A DNA stretch of 64,000 bases from Hyphomicrobium_A sp963817485 (GTDB lineage: Bacteria; Pseudomonadota; Alphaproteobacteria; Rhizobiales; Hyphomicrobiaceae), in assembly GCA_963817485.1 (NCBI GenBank), contig CAWFOR010000026.1, positions 186,001-250,000 on the forward strand, in the 5' to 3' direction. The position numbers were made by a program, and so were the translations under genes. Below, piece after piece: positions 1-9,947 of the stretch (positions are counted from its first letter, which is position 1; every line of letters starts with the position of its first letter). The notes under the pieces were generated by a model. The model was given only the letters and a program-made list of their open reading frames with translations, was not told where the DNA came from and did not search any database.

Positions 1-173
1 CCCATCTCGGTCGTGCGCCCGGCATAATCCTCGATGAACGAGTCCGAGACGCCGTGCGCAAAGCGCAGGCGCCGGCTCATCTTGTCGAGCCGCAGAAGGT
101 GGTCGCGGAACTTGTCGGTCTCCGTCGGCCACAGTTTTCGTATGTTTCCTCCCGAGAACTGGCGTTCATTCAT
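1..173 (-). CDS. GNAT-family N-acetyltransferase, N-terminal fragment
   Basis: Only the first 57 codons are in the window; the gene continues past base 1. The translation begins MNERQFSGGNIRKLWP and continues with the RDHLLRLDKMSRRLRFAHG stretch that opens the acetyltransferase domain of many rhizobial GNAT proteins, followed by DSFIEDYA. The start at 173 is supported by a GGAGG ribosome-binding site (complement of 182-186) about 9 bases upstream. A second ATG at 169 is out of frame with the GNAT-like peptide. Substrate unknown. The acetyl-CoA-binding motif lies outside the window, so the family call rests on the N-terminal pattern alone. Confidence 0.6.
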   Translation of the reverse strand, partial: MNERQFSGGNIRKLWPTETDKFRDHLLRLDKMSRRLRFAHGVSDSFIEDYAGRTTEM

Positions 174-473
174 GACGAGAACCTCCGTTCCAGGGCAACA
201 GACGTTGACTTGCGCAACCGAACACCGGTGACGCCGCCAACAGCGACAGGGATTGTTTGTTGTTTGGGACGCGCCGAGCGCCCTCTCCCTTTTGCACTGC
301 ACAATATGCCACCTACGTGGCAGAAGTTCCACCTCATGCGGCCGTAAGCAGCACTAAACGCCGCACGGTGGCGGGATTGCACGCGAGTTCGAGACATTCG
401 GTCGCGGCAACTTGCGTGCATGCAGGCGATCTGCGGGAAGTGCACCGTACGTGGGCGGGGAATCTTTGCGTCG
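174..473. other. Intergenic region between divergent GNAT gene and zapE
   Basis: About 300 bases with no convincing coding sequence. It must hold the promoters of both flanking genes, but I see no clear sigma-70 boxes. The one notable element is TTTTGCACTGCA at 290-301, which recurs in inverted orientation between sucC and sucD (5819-5830). An upstream in-frame ATG at 420 would extend zapE by 18 residues into this region, but that extension does not look like the family's N-terminus. Confidence 0.4.
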
Positions 474-1604
474 ATGACTCAAAATGTGACCGGGCCCGTG
501 TGTGCGCATCTGCGCGCGCAGATCGCTCAGGCCGAGCTCGATGCAGATTTGGCGCAGCTCGATGTTGCAGGGCGCCTCGATGATCTGCTGGCCCGTCTGC
601 AGCGCTGGCAACCCAACCGCAATGGCTTGCGCGCATTGCTGGGCCGCGGCGGCCAATCGGCGCCGCGCGGTCTCTATATCTTCGGGGCCGTCGGCCGCGG
701 CAAGACGATGCTGGCGGATTTGTTCTTCGAGCTTGCCCCGTTCGCGCCGAAGCTGCGGCGGCACTTCCACGAGTTCATGGCGGACGTGCACGAGCGCATC
801 GGCACGGCGCGCCACAAGGTCGACGGTGATCCTATCCCGTTCGTCGCCGAGGGAATTGCGCAGGAGGCGCGTCTTCTCTGCTTCGATGAGCTGCAGGTGA
901 CCGACATCGCGGACGCCATGATCCTGGGGCGCCTCTTTAAGCAGCTGTTCGAGCGCGGCGTTGTCGTGGTCGCGACCTCCAACTCGGATCCGCGTGCGCT
1001 CTACAAGGATGGGCTCAATCGCCAGCTCTTCCTGCCGTTCGTCGACGTGCTCGAGGCGTACATGGACGTGGTCGAGCTCGTCGCGGCCAAGGACTACCGG
1101 CTCGATAAGCTTGCCGGCCTGCCGCTCTACTTCACGCCGGCGGACGCGCGCGCCACGGCCGAGCTCGATCGCCACTGGGACCGCCTCACGGGGCGCCATC
1201 CCGGCCGCGAGGAGAGCGTGCACGTCAAGGGGCGGTCGGTGCGGGTGCCGTTGGCGTCGATGGGCATCGCCCGCTTCGACTTCCGGGACTTGTGCGAGCT
1301 GCCGCTCGGCTCGCTCGACTACCTGCACCTGGCGCACGCCTATCACACGCTTGTCGTCGACCGCATCCCGGTGCTGACGCGGGAGCGGCGCGATACCGCG
1401 CGGCGCTTCATGAACCTGATCGACACCCTCTACGACAACGGGGTGTGCCTCATCGCCTCGGCGGAGACAGAGCCTGTAGGGCTATATCCGGACGGCACCG
1501 AGACGGACGCTTTCCAGCGCACGGTGTCGCGGCTGATGGAAATGCGCAGCGAGGGCTATCTGCGCAGTCGGCACGGCGAAGTGCGGGGCCGAAGCACGTC
1601 TTAG
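474..1604 (+). CDS. zapE: Cell division protein ZapE (AFG1-family ATPase)
   Basis: P-loop ATPase of the ZapE/AFG1/Lace1 family. In bacteria it associates with the Z-ring; the eukaryotic homologue handles mitochondrial inner-membrane proteins. The protein is 376 residues, the usual size. Visible motifs are the Walker A box GAVGRGKT, a Walker B box CFDELQVTDIADAMILG and the sensor-like VATSNSDPRALYKDGLNR. I prefer the ATG at 474 because the family normally starts only a few dozen residues before the first conserved helix; the in-frame ATG at 420 gives an unusual Cys/Arg-rich extension. Alphaproteobacteria commonly carry zapE immediately upstream of mdh, as here, with arsH and a protease gene inserted on the other strand. 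The reading frame is intact. Confidence 0.93.
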   Translation: MTQNVTGPVCAHLRAQIAQAELDADLAQLDVAGRLDDLLARLQRWQPNRNGLRALLGRGGQSAPRGLYIFGAVGRGKTMLADLFFELAPFAPKLRRHFHEFMADVHERIGTARHKVDGDPIPFVAEGIAQEARLLCFDELQVTDIADAMILGRLFKQLFERGVVVVATSNSDPRALYKDGLNRQLFLPFVDVLEAYMDVVELVAAKDYRLDKLAGLPLYFTPADARATAELDRHWDRLTGRHPGREESVHVKGRSVRVPLASMGIARFDFRDLCELPLGSLDYLHLAHAYHTLVVDRIPVLTRERRDTARRFMNLIDTLYDNGVCLIASAETEPVGLYPDGTETDAFQRTVSRLMEMRSEGYLRSRHGEVRGRSTS

Positions 1605-1613
1605 CTTGCCGCT

Positions 1614-2390
1614 TCACTGGGCGATTGCCGAGGGCAGGTTTACGCGGCGCGACAGCTCCTCGGCGCTCTCCTTGCGCTCGCTGTAACGGTCGACGAGATA
1701 GCCGGCGCGGTCCCTGGTCAGCAACGTGAACTTGACCAGCTCCTCCATTACGTCCACCACGCGGTCGTAGTAGGCCGACGGCTTCATGCGGCCCTCCTCG
1801 TCGAACTCCTGGAAGGCCTTGGCGACGGACGATTGGTTGGGAATGGTGATCATCCGCATCCACCGGCCGAGCACGCGCATCTGATTGACGGCGTTGAACG
1901 ACTGCGATCCGCCGCAAACCTGCATTAGCGCCAGCGTCTTTCCTTGCGTCGGTCTTACGGCGCCGACCGAGAGCGGGATCCAATCGATGATCGACTTCAT
2001 GACGCCGCTCATCGCCCCGTGGCGCTCGGGCGAGCACCAGACCTGACCTTCCGACCATGCGGCGAGCTCGCGCAGCTCGGTCACCTTCGGATGAGTGTCA
2101 GGGGCGCCGTCGGGAAGCGGCAGTCCCTGCGGGTCGAAGATGCGCGTTTCGGCCCCGAAGGTTTCCAGCAAGCGCACCGCCTCGAAGGCCAGGAAGCGGC
2201 TGTATGACCGCGCCCGCAACGAGCCGTAGAGCAGCAGAATGCGCGGCTTGTGAGTCGCGGGGGCTTCCACCGCCAACTTGCCGGAGGCCGGGATTTCAAG
2301 GTGCTCGTGGGAGACGTTGGGGAGCCCATGATCACCTCCGTCATTCTTGCCCATCGATGCCCCCGTCCTTTCTTGCTGCCACCACTTCAC
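1614..2390 (-). CDS. arsH: ArsH-type NADPH-dependent FMN reductase
   Basis: Flavodoxin-like FMN protein of the ArsH family. Known members reduce quinones or azo dyes, or oxidise trivalent organoarsenicals with NADPH. The FMN phosphate-binding loop LLYGSLRARSYSRF is followed by the family signature CSPERHGAMSGVMKSIIDWIP and the QVCGGSQSFNAVNQMR stretch. The GTG start at 2390 is chosen because AAGGAGGAGG lies just upstream; an in-frame ATG at 2354 (MGKND) would match the family length slightly better. The stop lies 10 bases from the zapE stop, so the two genes converge. No arsR, arsB or arsC is adjacent, so a strict arsenic role is not supported by context. Confidence 0.88.
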   Translation of the reverse strand: MKWWQQERTGASMGKNDGGDHGLPNVSHEHLEIPASGKLAVEAPATHKPRILLLYGSLRARSYSRFLAFEAVRLLETFGAETRIFDPQGLPLPDGAPDTHPKVTELRELAAWSEGQVWCSPERHGAMSGVMKSIIDWIPLSVGAVRPTQGKTLALMQVCGGSQSFNAVNQMRVLGRWMRMITIPNQSSVAKAFQEFDEEGRMKPSAYYDRVVDVMEELVKFTLLTRDRAGYLVDRYSERKESAEELSRRVNLPSAIAQ

Positions 2391-2473
2391 CGTCCTCCTC
2401 CTTCAACAGGAGCCGGCGGACAATCGCATGAAAGGGTGTCGGCTGCCGAGGCTGTATCCGCCTCGGGAGCGCA

Positions 2474-3277
2474 TCAGCGGGGTGGCGCGGCCTTGTCGCG
2501 CGGCTCGCCGAGAGCGAACGACGGGGTGGTTTTGGTTTCTTGCGCGCTGCGGCCCGCAAACGATCCGGTCTTGATCGATCCCGTCTCGATGTCCGCATAC
2601 GGCGACGTGCCGGGCCGCGGCCCGTACAGCAGCACGACGCCCTGGGTGTCGCCCGGCTGCAGGCCCTTCTGGCGCTCGTCGTAGCGGTAGGACATGAGCT
2701 CGCCCGCCGCGCTCGGGTGATCGAGCCCAATAGCGTGGCCGATCTCGTGCGCGATGGTGTAGCGCAGGTCGTACACGTCGAGCCGGCCGTCGAAGCCGAT
2801 CTTCCACGGCTGGCGCGGGTTGAGGCAGATGAGCGAGCGCTCGATCGTCTTCTGTCCGGTCGCGCCTGCTTTCGTCAGGGTGACGTTGGTGAAGGCGCGT
2901 CCCGTCGGCTCGCCCTGCGCGCCGATGAGGATGTTGGCCTCACGCGGGTCACGCGCCTCGCGGAAGGTGAGGTTGGCGACCCCCTCCCAGATGCGGAAGG
3001 CCTCGGCCACCTCATGGCGGAACTGGTCGGCGGTGATGTGCGAGGGCAGATAGGCGTTCTCCGGCGGCACGAGCTTGGCGCAGTTGCGCGCGCCCGGAGT
3101 GTCGACCGCCTCGGTGGCGAACGCGTAGGTGAGCGCTGCGCCCACGCCCATGTGCGGGCTCTGCCATTTGACGGTCTGGTTCTCGAGATCGAGGAGGCGG
3201 AAGCCGAGGAAGGTCGCATCGTGCGCCGAGGCAAGGCCGGTCAGCAGCAGCAATGCAGCGAGAAAGTACCCTCTCAC
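2474..3277 (-). CDS. Secreted matrixin-like zinc metalloprotease
   Basis: A predicted 267-residue exported metalloprotease of the metzincin/matrixin (M10) type. Residues 1-18 form a signal peptide (VRGYFLAALLLLTGLASA). The zinc site HEIGHAIGLDH at 177-187 contains the three histidines and the catalytic Glu, and the methionine turn LMSYRY follows at about 195. The protease domain spans roughly 75-220; residues 220-267 look like a disordered Ser/Thr/Gly tail. The GTG at 3277 is chosen because GGAGG precedes it by 5 bases and it directly opens the signal peptide; longer in-frame starts add an implausible Arg-rich leader. No propeptide cysteine switch is obvious. The substrate is unknown. The gene is divergent from mdh across about 235 bases. 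Confidence 0.8.
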   Translation of the reverse strand: MRGYFLAALLLLTGLASAHDATFLGFRLLDLENQTVKWQSPHMGVGAALTYAFATEAVDTPGARNCAKLVPPENAYLPSHITADQFRHEVAEAFRIWEGVANLTFREARDPREANILIGAQGEPTGRAFTNVTLTKAGATGQKTIERSLICLNPRQPWKIGFDGRLDVYDLRYTIAHEIGHAIGLDHPSAAGELMSYRYDERQKGLQPGDTQGVVLLYGPRPGTSPYADIETGSIKTGSFAGRSAQETKTTPSFALGEPRDKAAPPR

Positions 3278-3513
3278 TCCCCCTCCGTCCTCGCGCCGCG
3301 CGCGGTCCCCCGGTGTCTCCTGCCGCCGAGACCCGTAAGGCCGACAGCTCGCTCGTGACTGCAGGCGCAAGGCTCGGCGCGGGGCCGAGATGGGCTTTTC
3401 CTGCTCGGATCGGTAGTCTAAAGCTAGACGTGTCGGAGTTGTGGCAAGCCCTACGGGTGCGGGCGTTCGCCGCAGAAAAATCATTCAAATTCCAGCAAAA
3501 GGAGCGAGGAGCG

Positions 3514-4479
3514 ATGGCGCGCACGAAGATCGCCTTGGTCGGCGGAGGTATGATCGGCGGCACGCTCGCGCACCTCATCGGCCTCAAGGAGCTGGGCGAC
3601 GTGGTCATTTTCGACATCGCCGAAGGCCTGCCCCAGGGCAAGGCGCTCGACATCGCGCAATCGGGCTCGGTCGAGGGCTTCGACTGCCACTTCAAGGGCA
3701 CCAACGCCTACGCCGACATCGAGGGCGCCGACGTCTGCATCGTGACAGCCGGCGTGCCGCGCAAGCCCGGCATGAGCCGCGACGATCTCATCGGCATCAA
3801 CATCAAGGTGATGGAGCAGGTCGGCGCCGGCATCAAGAAATACGCCCCGTCCGCCTTCGTCATCTGCATCACCAACCCGCTCGACGCCATGGTGTGGGCG
3901 CTGCAGAAGGCTTCCGGCCTGCCGCGCAACATGGTGGTCGGCATGGCGGGCGTGCTCGACACCGCGCGCTTCCGCTACTTCCTCGCTTCCGAGCTCGGCA
4001 TCTCGGTCGAGGACGTCTCGGCCTTCGTGCTCGGCGGCCACGGCGACGACATGGTGCCGCTGGTGCGCTATTCCACCGTCGCCGGCATCCCGCTGCCCGA
4101 CGTCGTGCGCATGGGCTGGATGCGGCAGGAGCGGCTCGACGAGATCGTCGAGCGCACGCGCAAGGGCGGCGGCGAGATCGTCGCGCTTCTGAAGACGGGC
4201 TCGGCCTACTACGCGCCGGCTTCTTCCGCGCTGGAAATGACCGACAGCTACCTGAAGGACAAGAAGCGCATCCTTCCCTGCGCCGCCTACCTCAACGGCG
4301 AGTACGGGGTGAAGGGGCTTTATGTAGGCGTGCCGGTGATCGTCGGCGCGGGCGGCGCGGAGCGCATCGTCGAGATCGACCTCAACGCCGCCGAGCGCAA
4401 CATGTTCATCAAGTCGGTGGAATCGGTGAAGGGTCTCGTCGATGCCTGCACCAAGATCGCGCCGCAGCTCGGCGCGTAA
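3514..4479 (+). CDS. mdh: Malate dehydrogenase
   Basis: NAD-dependent malate dehydrogenase interconverting malate and oxaloacetate in the TCA cycle. It is 321 residues and belongs to the LDH-like MDH group typical of alphaproteobacteria. The dinucleotide loop GGGMIGG is at 10-16. Substrate arginines are R83 and R89 in the loop VPRKPGMSRDDL, the Asp-Arg pair is D149/R152, and the catalytic histidine is H176 in GGHGDDMVP. AAAAGGAG precedes the ATG at 3514. It is the first gene of the mdh-sucCD-sucA-odhB-lpdA run, with 46 bases to sucC. The upstream gap (3278-3513) should hold the operon promoter, but no clear consensus is visible. Confidence 0.97.
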   Translation: MARTKIALVGGGMIGGTLAHLIGLKELGDVVIFDIAEGLPQGKALDIAQSGSVEGFDCHFKGTNAYADIEGADVCIVTAGVPRKPGMSRDDLIGINIKVMEQVGAGIKKYAPSAFVICITNPLDAMVWALQKASGLPRNMVVGMAGVLDTARFRYFLASELGISVEDVSAFVLGGHGDDMVPLVRYSTVAGIPLPDVVRMGWMRQERLDEIVERTRKGGGEIVALLKTGSAYYAPASSALEMTDSYLKDKKRILPCAAYLNGEYGVKGLYVGVPVIVGAGGAERIVEIDLNAAERNMFIKSVESVKGLVDACTKIAPQLGA

Positions 4480-4525
4480 GTGCCGGGCGGCCGACAGAGA
4501 CCAGGTTGAGTAACGAGGACGTCGC

Positions 4526-5725
4526 ATGAACATCCACGAGTACCAGGCAAAAGAGCTGCTCCGGCAATTCGGGGTTCCGACCCCGCGCGGCATGGCGGCG
4601 TTCTCCGCGCGCGAGGCCGGCGAAGCGGTGCAGCAGCTGTCGGGCCCGATGTTCGTGGTCAAGGCGCAGATCCACGCCGGCGGCCGCGGCAAGGGCAAGT
4701 TCAAGGAGGCCTCCGCCGGCGAGAAGGGCGGCGTGCGGCTGGCGAAATCGCGCGATGAGGTGCGCTCCTTCGCCGAGCAGATGCTGGGCAAGACGCTCGT
4801 CACCCTGCAGACGGGCCCCGACGGCCGCGTCGTCAACCGCGTGTTCGTCTCGGAAGCCGCCGAGATCGCGCGCGAGCTCTATCTCTCCGCGCTCGTCGAC
4901 CGCACGACCTCGCGCGTCGCCTTCATTGCCAGCAAGGCGGGCGGCGTGAACATCGAGGAGGTGGCGGCCGAGACCCCGGAAAAGATCATATCCGTCGCGA
5001 TCGACCCGGCGTCCGGCTACGAGCCGTTCCACGGCCGCAGAATCGCATTTGCGCTGGGGCTGACGGGCAAGCAGGTCGGCGCCTGCGTGAAGCTCGTCGG
5101 CGACCTCTACCGGCTGATGCTGGAGAAGGACGTGAGCCTGCTGGAGATCAATCCGCTGGTCGTCACGCCGGATGGTGCGCTCACCTGCCTCGATTGCAAG
5201 ATGAGCTTCGATTCCAACGCCCTCTACCGTCATCCCGACATCGTCGAGATGCGCGATCTCGGCGAGGAGGACCCGATGGAGGTCGAGGCCTCCAAGCACG
5301 ATCTCTCCTACGTCAAGCTCGACGGCACCATCGGCTGCATGGTCAACGGCGCCGGCCTCGCCATGGCGACGATGGACATCATCAAGCTCTATGGCATGGA
5401 GCCGGCGAACTTTCTCGACGTAGGCGGCGGCGCGCCCAAGGAGCGCGTGCAGGCGGCCTTCAAGATCATCCTCTCCGATCCGGCTGTGAAGGGCATCCTG
5501 GTCAACATCTTCGGCGGCATCATGCGCTGTGACATCATCGCCGAGGGCGTGGTGGCGGCAGCGCGCGAGATGGCGATCCGCGTGCCCCTCGTCGTCCGGC
5601 TCGAGGGCACCAACGTCGACCTCGGCAAGAAGATCCTGGCCGAGAGCGGGCTGAAGATTACGCCGGCCGACAACCTCGGCGACGCGGCCGAGAAGATCAC
5701 CGACGCGGTGAAGAAGGCCGCCTAA
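4526..5725 (+). CDS. sucC: Succinyl-CoA synthetase beta subunit (ADP-forming)
   Basis: ATP-grasp subunit of succinyl-CoA synthetase, which conserves the succinyl-CoA thioester as ATP. It is 399 residues, the family length. It opens with the canonical MNIHEYQAKELLRQFG and has the Gly/Lys-rich nucleotide loop AGGRGKGKFKEA near residue 55. The C-terminal CoA-ligase-like domain contains NGAGLAMATMDIIKLYG and NIFGGIMRCDIIAEG. A GAGGA ribosome site lies upstream of the ATG. It is followed by an unusually wide 148-base gap before sucD, so the two subunits may be separately tuned. Confidence 0.97.
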   Translation: MNIHEYQAKELLRQFGVPTPRGMAAFSAREAGEAVQQLSGPMFVVKAQIHAGGRGKGKFKEASAGEKGGVRLAKSRDEVRSFAEQMLGKTLVTLQTGPDGRVVNRVFVSEAAEIARELYLSALVDRTTSRVAFIASKAGGVNIEEVAAETPEKIISVAIDPASGYEPFHGRRIAFALGLTGKQVGACVKLVGDLYRLMLEKDVSLLEINPLVVTPDGALTCLDCKMSFDSNALYRHPDIVEMRDLGEEDPMEVEASKHDLSYVKLDGTIGCMVNGAGLAMATMDIIKLYGMEPANFLDVGGGAPKERVQAAFKIILSDPAVKGILVNIFGGIMRCDIIAEGVVAAAREMAIRVPLVVRLEGTNVDLGKKILAESGLKITPADNLGDAAEKITDAVKKAA

Positions 5726-5873
5726 TTTTGCAGCCGGGAAGAGGCCCAAGCGCACAATACAGCGCCATTTGGCAAAGGCCGGGCGGTTTTTCGCCGCCCC
5801 GACCATTCTCCGGCTTGATGCAGTGCAAAAAAGGCTCCAAGAGTTGGGCCCTCAAGGGCAGCGGGCAGCGGTA

Positions 5874-6800
<927 letters not shown>

Positions 6801-6910
6801 GCGTATGCTGCGCCGCACACTAAGTATTGGATGCCCCCGGCAGACCTGAGCCGGGGCGGCCAGCAGCGCTTCTCCTGCCGCAATTCTTTCGTTGAGGCAC
6901 AGGTATTTCC

Positions 6911-9874
6911 ATGACTCGCCAACCGCTCAATGATCGGTTCCTGCGCACCTCGTTTTTGAGCGGCGCCAATGCAGCCTACGTCGAGGAGATGCAGGCGCAG
7001 TACGAGCGCAACCCCGGCTCCGTCGGCGACGAGTGGCGCCACTTCTTCGAAAGCCTGAACGAGGAACGCGAGAAAGTCCCCGGCGACGGGCGCGGCCCGA
7101 GCTGGGGCCGCGAGCATCGAGACCGAGAACGGCGAGCTCGTCGCGGCGCTCGACCGGCGACTACGGCGCCGAGGAGCGCAACCTGCGCGACAACCTGCAG
7201 CAGCGTGCGCACATGCTCGGCTTCGAGATGTCGCCGGCCGCCTCGCTGCGCGCCACGCAGGATTCGATCCGCGCGCTGATGCTGATCCGCGCCTACCGCG
7301 TGATGGGGCATCTCGCCGCCGATCTCGATCCGCTCGGCCTCGCCGACCGCAAGGTGCACCGCGAGCTCAAGCCCGAGACCTATGGCTTCACGGATGCCGA
7401 CCTCGACCGGCCGATCTTCATCGACCGCATGCTGGGGCTCGAGACGGCGACCATGCGCCAGATCCTGCGCATCCTGCGCCGCACCTACTGCCGGCACATC
7501 GGTGTGCAGTTCATGCACATTACCGAGCCCGGCGCAGAAGGCGTGGATCCAGGAGCGCATCGAGGGCGAGGAGAAGGACATCCGCTTCACGCCCGAGGGG
7601 CGGCGCGCGATCCTCAACAAGCTGATCGAGACGGAGGCGTTCGAGAAGTTCTGCGAGGTGAAGTACACCGGCACCAAGCGCTTCGGTATCGACGGAGCGG
7701 AATCCATGGTGCCGGCGCTGGAGCAGATCATCAAGCGCGGCGGCCAGCTCGGCGTCAAAGGCATCGTCATCGGCATGGCTCACCGCGGGCGGCTCAACGT
7801 GCTCGCCAACGTGATGGAAAAGCCGTTTCGCGCCATCTTCAACGAGTTCAAGGGTGGCTCCTTCAAGCCCGACGACGTCGAGGGCTCGGGCGACGTGAAG
7901 TACCATCTCGGCGCCTCCTCCGACCGCGCCTTCGACAGCAACAACGTCCACCTGTCGCTGACCGCGAACCCCTCGCACCTCGAGATCGTCGATCCGGTCG
8001 TGCTCGGGAAAGTGCGCGCCAAGCAGGACCAGCTCGGATGCGCGGCGGGCGAGCGCACGCCGGTGCTGCCGCTGCTGATCCACGGTGACGCGGCCTTCGC
8101 CGGCCAGGGCGTGGTGGCCGAATGCTTCGGCCTCTCGGGCCTCAAGGGCCACCGCACCGGCGGCTCGATCCACTTCATCATCAACAACCAGATCGGCTTC
8201 ACGACCAACCCGCGCCACTCGCGCTCCTCGCCCTACTGCTCGGACGTGGCCAAGATCATCGAGGCGCCGATCTTCCACGTGAACGGCGACAACCCGGAAG
8301 CGGTCGTGCACGTGGCCAAGATCGCGACCGAGTTCCGCCAGAAGTTCCAGAAGCCCGTCGTCATCGACATGTTCTGCTACCGGCGCTACGGCCACAACGA
8401 GGCCGACGAGCCGATGTTCACGCAGCCGTTGATGTACAAGACGATCAAGTCGCATCCGACCGTGATCGAGATCTATTCCAAGCGCCTCGCCGAGGAAGGC
8501 GTGGTCACGGCGCAGGAATCGGAGCGCATGAAGTCGGGCTTTCGCGCGCAGCTCGAGAACGAGTTCGCCGCGGCCGACTGCTTCCGCCCCAACAAGGCCG
8601 ATTGGCTCGATGGGCGCTGGTCGGGAATGGGCTTTGCCGAGGACGACGCGCGCCGCGGCGAGACCGGCGTCGACCTCGAGCGCCTGAAGATCATCGGGCG
8701 CCGCATCACCAGCATCCCGCCCGACTTCAATGCCCACAAGACCATCCGCCGCCTGCTCGACCGCCGTCGCGAGATGGTCGAGACGGGTGAGGGCATCGAC
8801 TGGTCGATGGGCGAGCACCTGGCATTCGGCTCGCTGCTGAACGAGGGCTTCCCCGTGCGCCTCTCGGGCCAGGACTCGGAGCGCGGCACCTTCTCGCAGC
8901 GCCACTCGGTGCTGATCGACCAGGAGACCGAGCGCCGCTGGACGCCACTGAAGCATGTCGCCAACGACCAGGCCCACTTCGAGGTCATCAATTCGATGCT
9001 GTCGGAGGAGGCGGTGCTGGGCTTCGAGTACGGCTACTCGCTCGCCGAGCCGAACGCGCTCGTCATGTGGGAGGCCCAGTTCGGCGACTTCGCCAACGGC
9101 GCCCAGGTCGTGTTCGACCAGTTCATCTCCTCGGGCGAGCGCAAGTGGCTGCGCATGTCGGCGCTCGTGTGCCTCTTGCCGCACGGCTACGAGGGCCAGG
9201 GGCCCGAGCACTCCTCGGGCCGGCTCGAGCGCTACCTGCAGCTCTGCGCCGAGGACAACTGGCAGGTTGCCAATTGCACGACGCCGGCAAACTATTTCCA
9301 CATCCTGCGGCGCCAGCTCCACCGCAAGTTCCGCAAGCCGCTGATCCTGATGACGCCGAAGTCGCTCTTACGCCACAAGCGCGTCGTCTCGCGCCTCGAC
9401 GAGATGGGGCCCGGCACCACGTTCCATCGCCTGTTGTGGGACGACGCGGAGCACAAGCCTGACGAGAAGATCAAGCTCGTGCCCGACGACAAGATCCGCC
9501 GCGTGGTGCTGTGCACCGGCAAGGTCTATTACGATCTCTATGAGGCGCGCGAAGCCGCCGGCATCGATGACGTCTATCTCCTGCGCGTCGAGCAGCTCTA
9601 TCCGTTCCCGGCACGCGCGCTGATGAACGAGCTCTCGCGCTTCAAGCAGGCGGGCATCGTGTGGTGTCAGGAGGAGCCCAAGAACATGGGCGCCTGGAGC
9701 TTCATTGAGCCCAACCTCGGGTGGGTGCTGGAGCGCATCGAGGCGCGCGTGCGCCGACCGGCCTACGCCGGGCGCCCGGCGTCGGCGTCGACGGCGACGG
9801 GGCAATTGTCGAAGCACCTGCACGAGCAGAAGACGTTGGTTGAAGAGGCGCTCAACGGTCCGGACGGCATTTGA
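6911..9874 (+). CDS. sucA: 2-oxoglutarate dehydrogenase E1 component (frame disrupted)
   Basis: Thiamine-diphosphate-dependent decarboxylase subunit of the 2-oxoglutarate dehydrogenase complex, about 985 residues once frames are joined. The start MTRQPLNDRFLRTSFLSGAN is canonical, and later motifs include GMAHRGRLN, LLIHGDAAFAGQGVVAE, the TPP/metal region ending in GDNPEAV and RRYGHNEADEP. Three frame changes, each equivalent to one extra base, lie near 7104-7107 (in a G run), 7155 and 7528-7531. Their sum restores the original frame, so everything from about 7531 to the stop reads normally. The product is essential for an intact TCA cycle and the sequence is otherwise perfectly conserved, so I read these as base-calling errors rather than a pseudogene. 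Confidence 0.93.
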
Positions 9875-9947
9875 GGAAGAGGCGCGTCCCCGGGGCGGCC
9901 ACGCTTCGGGACCGTTTGGGTGACCTTGGCGGCGAGGTGAGGACGAG

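Noticed and set aside
354..1346. Long open frame on the minus strand opposite zapE
   Set aside because: Composition is Arg/Glu/Leu shadow of the GC-rich zapE coding strand; no ribosome site or family resemblance, while zapE has all its motifs.
5785..5802. GGGCGG/CCGCCC hairpin between sucC and sucD as a terminator
   Set aside because: Stem of only 6 bp with no T run after it; could be an mRNA structure but is unsupported as a terminator.
3481..5806. Long minus-strand frames opposite mdh and sucC
   Set aside because: Mirror-image third-position GC shadows of highly conserved enzymes; low-complexity Ala/Asp/Arg/His composition.
6835..6856. CCCCGGC/GCCGGGG hairpin between sucD and sucA
   Set aside because: Seven-base stem without T tract in an operon where continuous transcription is expected; too weak to annotate.
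7520..9322. 600-codon minus-strand frame opposite sucA
   Set aside because: Antisense shadow of the E1 gene; the plus strand gives an almost complete, motif-rich 2-oxoglutarate dehydrogenase.
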